From contig AP018172.1 of assembly GCA_002368175.1 (NCBI GenBank), positions 1,672,001 to 1,736,000 of the forward strand: a stretch of DNA of 64,000 nucleotides, read 5' to 3'. Source of the DNA: Calothrix sp. NIES-2098 (GTDB taxonomy: Bacteria; Cyanobacteriota; Cyanobacteriia; Cyanobacteriales; Nostocaceae). Below, in pieces: positions 63,921 through 64,000 of the stretch. The translations under genes and the position numbers were made by a program. Every line of letters starts with the position of its first letter. The stretch's first letter is position 1. The notes beneath the pieces are model-generated. The model had not been told where the DNA came from, did no database searches, and saw nothing but the letters and a program-made list of their open reading frames with translations.

Positions 63921-64000
63921 TCATTCGACAATTCTGTAGAAAGTAAGAGCTGTGTTACCGTAAACTTTTTGGCGACAAATTTCCCAATGGGGAATTACTG
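63921..64000 (-). CDS. rsmD: 3' end of probable 16S rRNA methyltransferase RsmD
   Basis: The minus strand is open from the window edge to a TGA at 63921-63923 and encodes 25 residues ending in EICRQKVYGNTALTFYRIVE. This matches the C-terminus of RsmD proteins (guanine-966 N2-methyltransferase of 16S rRNA), where KxYGNTALTFY is conserved in cyanobacteria. The rest of the gene lies beyond the window. It converges with petG. Confidence 0.7.
   Translation of the reverse strand, partial: VIPHWEICRQKVYGNTALTFYRIVE

Overview
The window comes from a filamentous, probably heterocyst-forming cyanobacterium of the Nostoc/Calothrix type. The evidence is the many HIP1 palindromes (GCGATCGC), the cytochrome b6f gene petG beside a cytochrome cM gene, cyanobacterium-type genes (fused modBC, a KdpF/KdpG-like kdp subunit, a Zn-ribbon kinase with WD40 repeats, Uma2 proteins, a DUF4336 protein) and abundant low-complexity and short tandem repeats. 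A nifE-family gene suggests nitrogen fixation. No plasmid, phage or CRISPR features are visible, so it reads as chromosome with light insertion-sequence decay.

Layout. Region 1-15 kb: a solitary sulfonate-type substrate-binding protein (-), the free-methionine-sulfoxide reductase/SDR pair (+), an aldo/keto reductase (-), an orphan nifE paralog (+), a 206-bp MITE-like element, an MFS exporter (-) divergent from a TauD-type dioxygenase (+), a patch of decayed insertion sequences and broken small genes (9.6-11.6 kb), then molybdate uptake genes modA and modBC (-). Region 15-23 kb: tRNA-Gly(CCC), an RND efflux pump with its adaptor (-), an HD-domain protein and an orphan DppC-type permease (+). 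Region 23.6-32 kb: a signalling block on the + strand with a giant CheB-CheR-PAS-kinase-receiver hybrid, a short coiled-coil protein, a CheB-GAF protein lacking the catalytic Asp, a haem-binding HAMP sensor and a ParA/MinD-like ATPase. Region 32-43 kb: a GT39 glycosyltransferase, a PPC-domain envelope protein, a Ser/Thr kinase with seven WD40 repeats, an SDR, a GNAT acetyltransferase, an unknown membrane protein, DUF4336 and Uma2.

Region 42.8-50 kb: an acyl-CoA-dehydrogenase-like flavoprotein, then a minus-strand trio (methyltransferase, PIG-L deacetylase, GT4 glycosyltransferase) resembling a small glycan-modifying set, a 1-kb gene-poor gap and an SGNH hydrolase. Region 49.7-59.3 kb: two small envelope-type proteins, a NarL-type two-component pair, a Uma2 protein and the potassium pump operon kdpA-kdpB-kdpF/G-kdpC. 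A 16-copy 21-bp tandem repeat lies between kdpA and kdpB, and no kdpD follows. Region 59.7-64 kb: a fused double-permease ABC transporter and its ATPase, cytM (-), petG (+) and the 3' end of a probable rsmD (-).

Themes. Several genes concern sulfur and organosulfur use (sulfonate-type binding protein, TauD-like dioxygenase, possibly the ABC transporter at 59.7-63 kb) and molybdenum (modA, modBC, nifE paralog). These functional links are inferred from families and proximity only. I found no convincing wholly new multi-gene system. The best candidates for a second look are the orphan NifE paralog in a molybdenum-related neighbourhood, the Asp-less CheB-GAF protein next to the CheB/CheR hybrid kinase, the haem sensor/ParA pair with an Arg in place of the signature lysine, and the 21-bp (seven-codon) repeat expansions, above all the one inside the kdp operon.
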